Shown piece after piece: positions 22,881 through 22,946 of a stretch of 22,946 nucleotides of DNA. Position 1 is the stretch's first letter; every line of letters starts with the position of its first letter. The notes below the pieces were generated by a model. It worked only from the letters and a program-made list of their open reading frames with translations. It was not told the DNA's origin and did no database searches. A program made the position numbers and the translations under genes. Source of the stretch: Lutibacter sp. (GTDB lineage: Bacteria > Bacteroidota > Bacteroidia > Flavobacteriales > Flavobacteriaceae); contig NZ_JAKIUR010000044.1 of the NCBI RefSeq assembly GCF_021647475.1, positions 1 to 22,946 of the forward strand, given 5' to 3'.

Positions 22881-22946
22881 ATGGCAAGAACAAAGTATGA
22901 CAATGAGTTTAAGGTTATGATAGTTGAACTATTAAAATCAGGGATT
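22881..22946 (+). CDS. Transposase OrfA (helix-turn-helix), N-terminal 22 residues only
   Basis: From the ATG at 22881 the frame reads MARTKYDNEFKVMIVELLKS and then runs off the right edge. The 'KYDxEFKxMIVELLKSG' start is typical of the small OrfA helix-turn-helix protein of IS3-family elements in Bacteroidota, which binds the terminal repeats and is joined to OrfB (DDE integrase) by programmed frameshifting. Only the first helix is visible, so subgroup and completeness are unknown. It is in the same orientation as the disrupted pump gene. Confidence 0.8.
   Translation, partial: MARTKYDNEFKVMIVELLKSGI

Larger units (their letters stand above)
22820..22946 (+). mobile_element. Left end of an insertion sequence (IS3-like), continuing past the window
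   Basis: Sequence unrelated to the RND gene begins between 22820 and 22826. Both possible ends start with TG (TGGAGTGTC at 22820, TGTCTACC at 22825), as do IS3-family terminal repeats. A transposase reading frame follows within 60 bases. The right end, the target duplication and the second reading frame are outside the window, so the family call rests on the OrfA-like start alone. Confidence 0.75.

Noticed and set aside
1..22946. tRNA, rRNA, CRISPR array, phage or plasmid genes
   Set aside because: No cloverleaf-like or rRNA-like sequence, no regularly spaced repeats, and no replication, capsid or integrase genes apart from the insertion-sequence start at the right edge.

Overview
The window is visibly AT-rich chromosomal DNA from a member of the Bacteroidota, most likely the family Flavobacteriaceae. 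Evidence: the rpmB-rpmG-DUF4295-ftsY-rimO order, a BshC bacillithiol enzyme, Bacteroidota-type -7 boxes (TAnnTTTG), A-rich rather than Shine-Dalgarno-rich start regions, and short palindromic intergenic repeats of the kind scattered through such genomes. I cannot name a genus.

Housekeeping half (1-9643). A COG2509-type FAD-dependent oxidoreductase runs off the left edge on the minus strand. It is followed by menB (menaquinone), an acylpyruvase-like FAA hydrolase, a convergent unknown protein, and a cinA-family gene. Next comes a ribosomal cluster (L28, L33 and the 50-residue DUF4295 protein) closed by a clear intrinsic terminator. Then ftsY, rimO, and a methyltransferase-bshC pair follow.

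Envelope half (9692-22837). An OmpR-type response regulator overlaps its sensor kinase by 8 bases. Downstream are a GT2 glycosyltransferase, a periplasmic PAP2 lipid phosphatase, a small outer-membrane beta-barrel-like protein, a GT4 glycosyltransferase, a PagL-like lipid A deacylase, a secreted helical protein of unknown function, a PepSY-like secreted protein, and a TolC/adaptor/RND efflux operon. The main discovery candidate is regulatory. Five intergenic regions (before the regulator, GT2, PAP2, the unknown secreted protein and the PepSY-like protein) carry the same direct repeat, TTCAAAATT twice with an 11-base period. In each, a -7-box-like octamer begins exactly 15 bases after the start of the second repeat, although the fit is poor at the GT2 site. 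A sixth, degraded copy precedes the efflux operon. This is the geometry of an OmpR/PhoB-type activator site. It suggests that the local two-component system controls itself and a co-located set of lipid A/envelope remodelling and efflux genes, loosely analogous to PhoPQ/PmrAB systems.

Right edge (about 22820-22946). The RND permease gene is cut off just before its last five membrane helices by the left end of an insertion sequence. The first 22 codons of that element's transposase are visible, so the pump is probably inactive in this strain.
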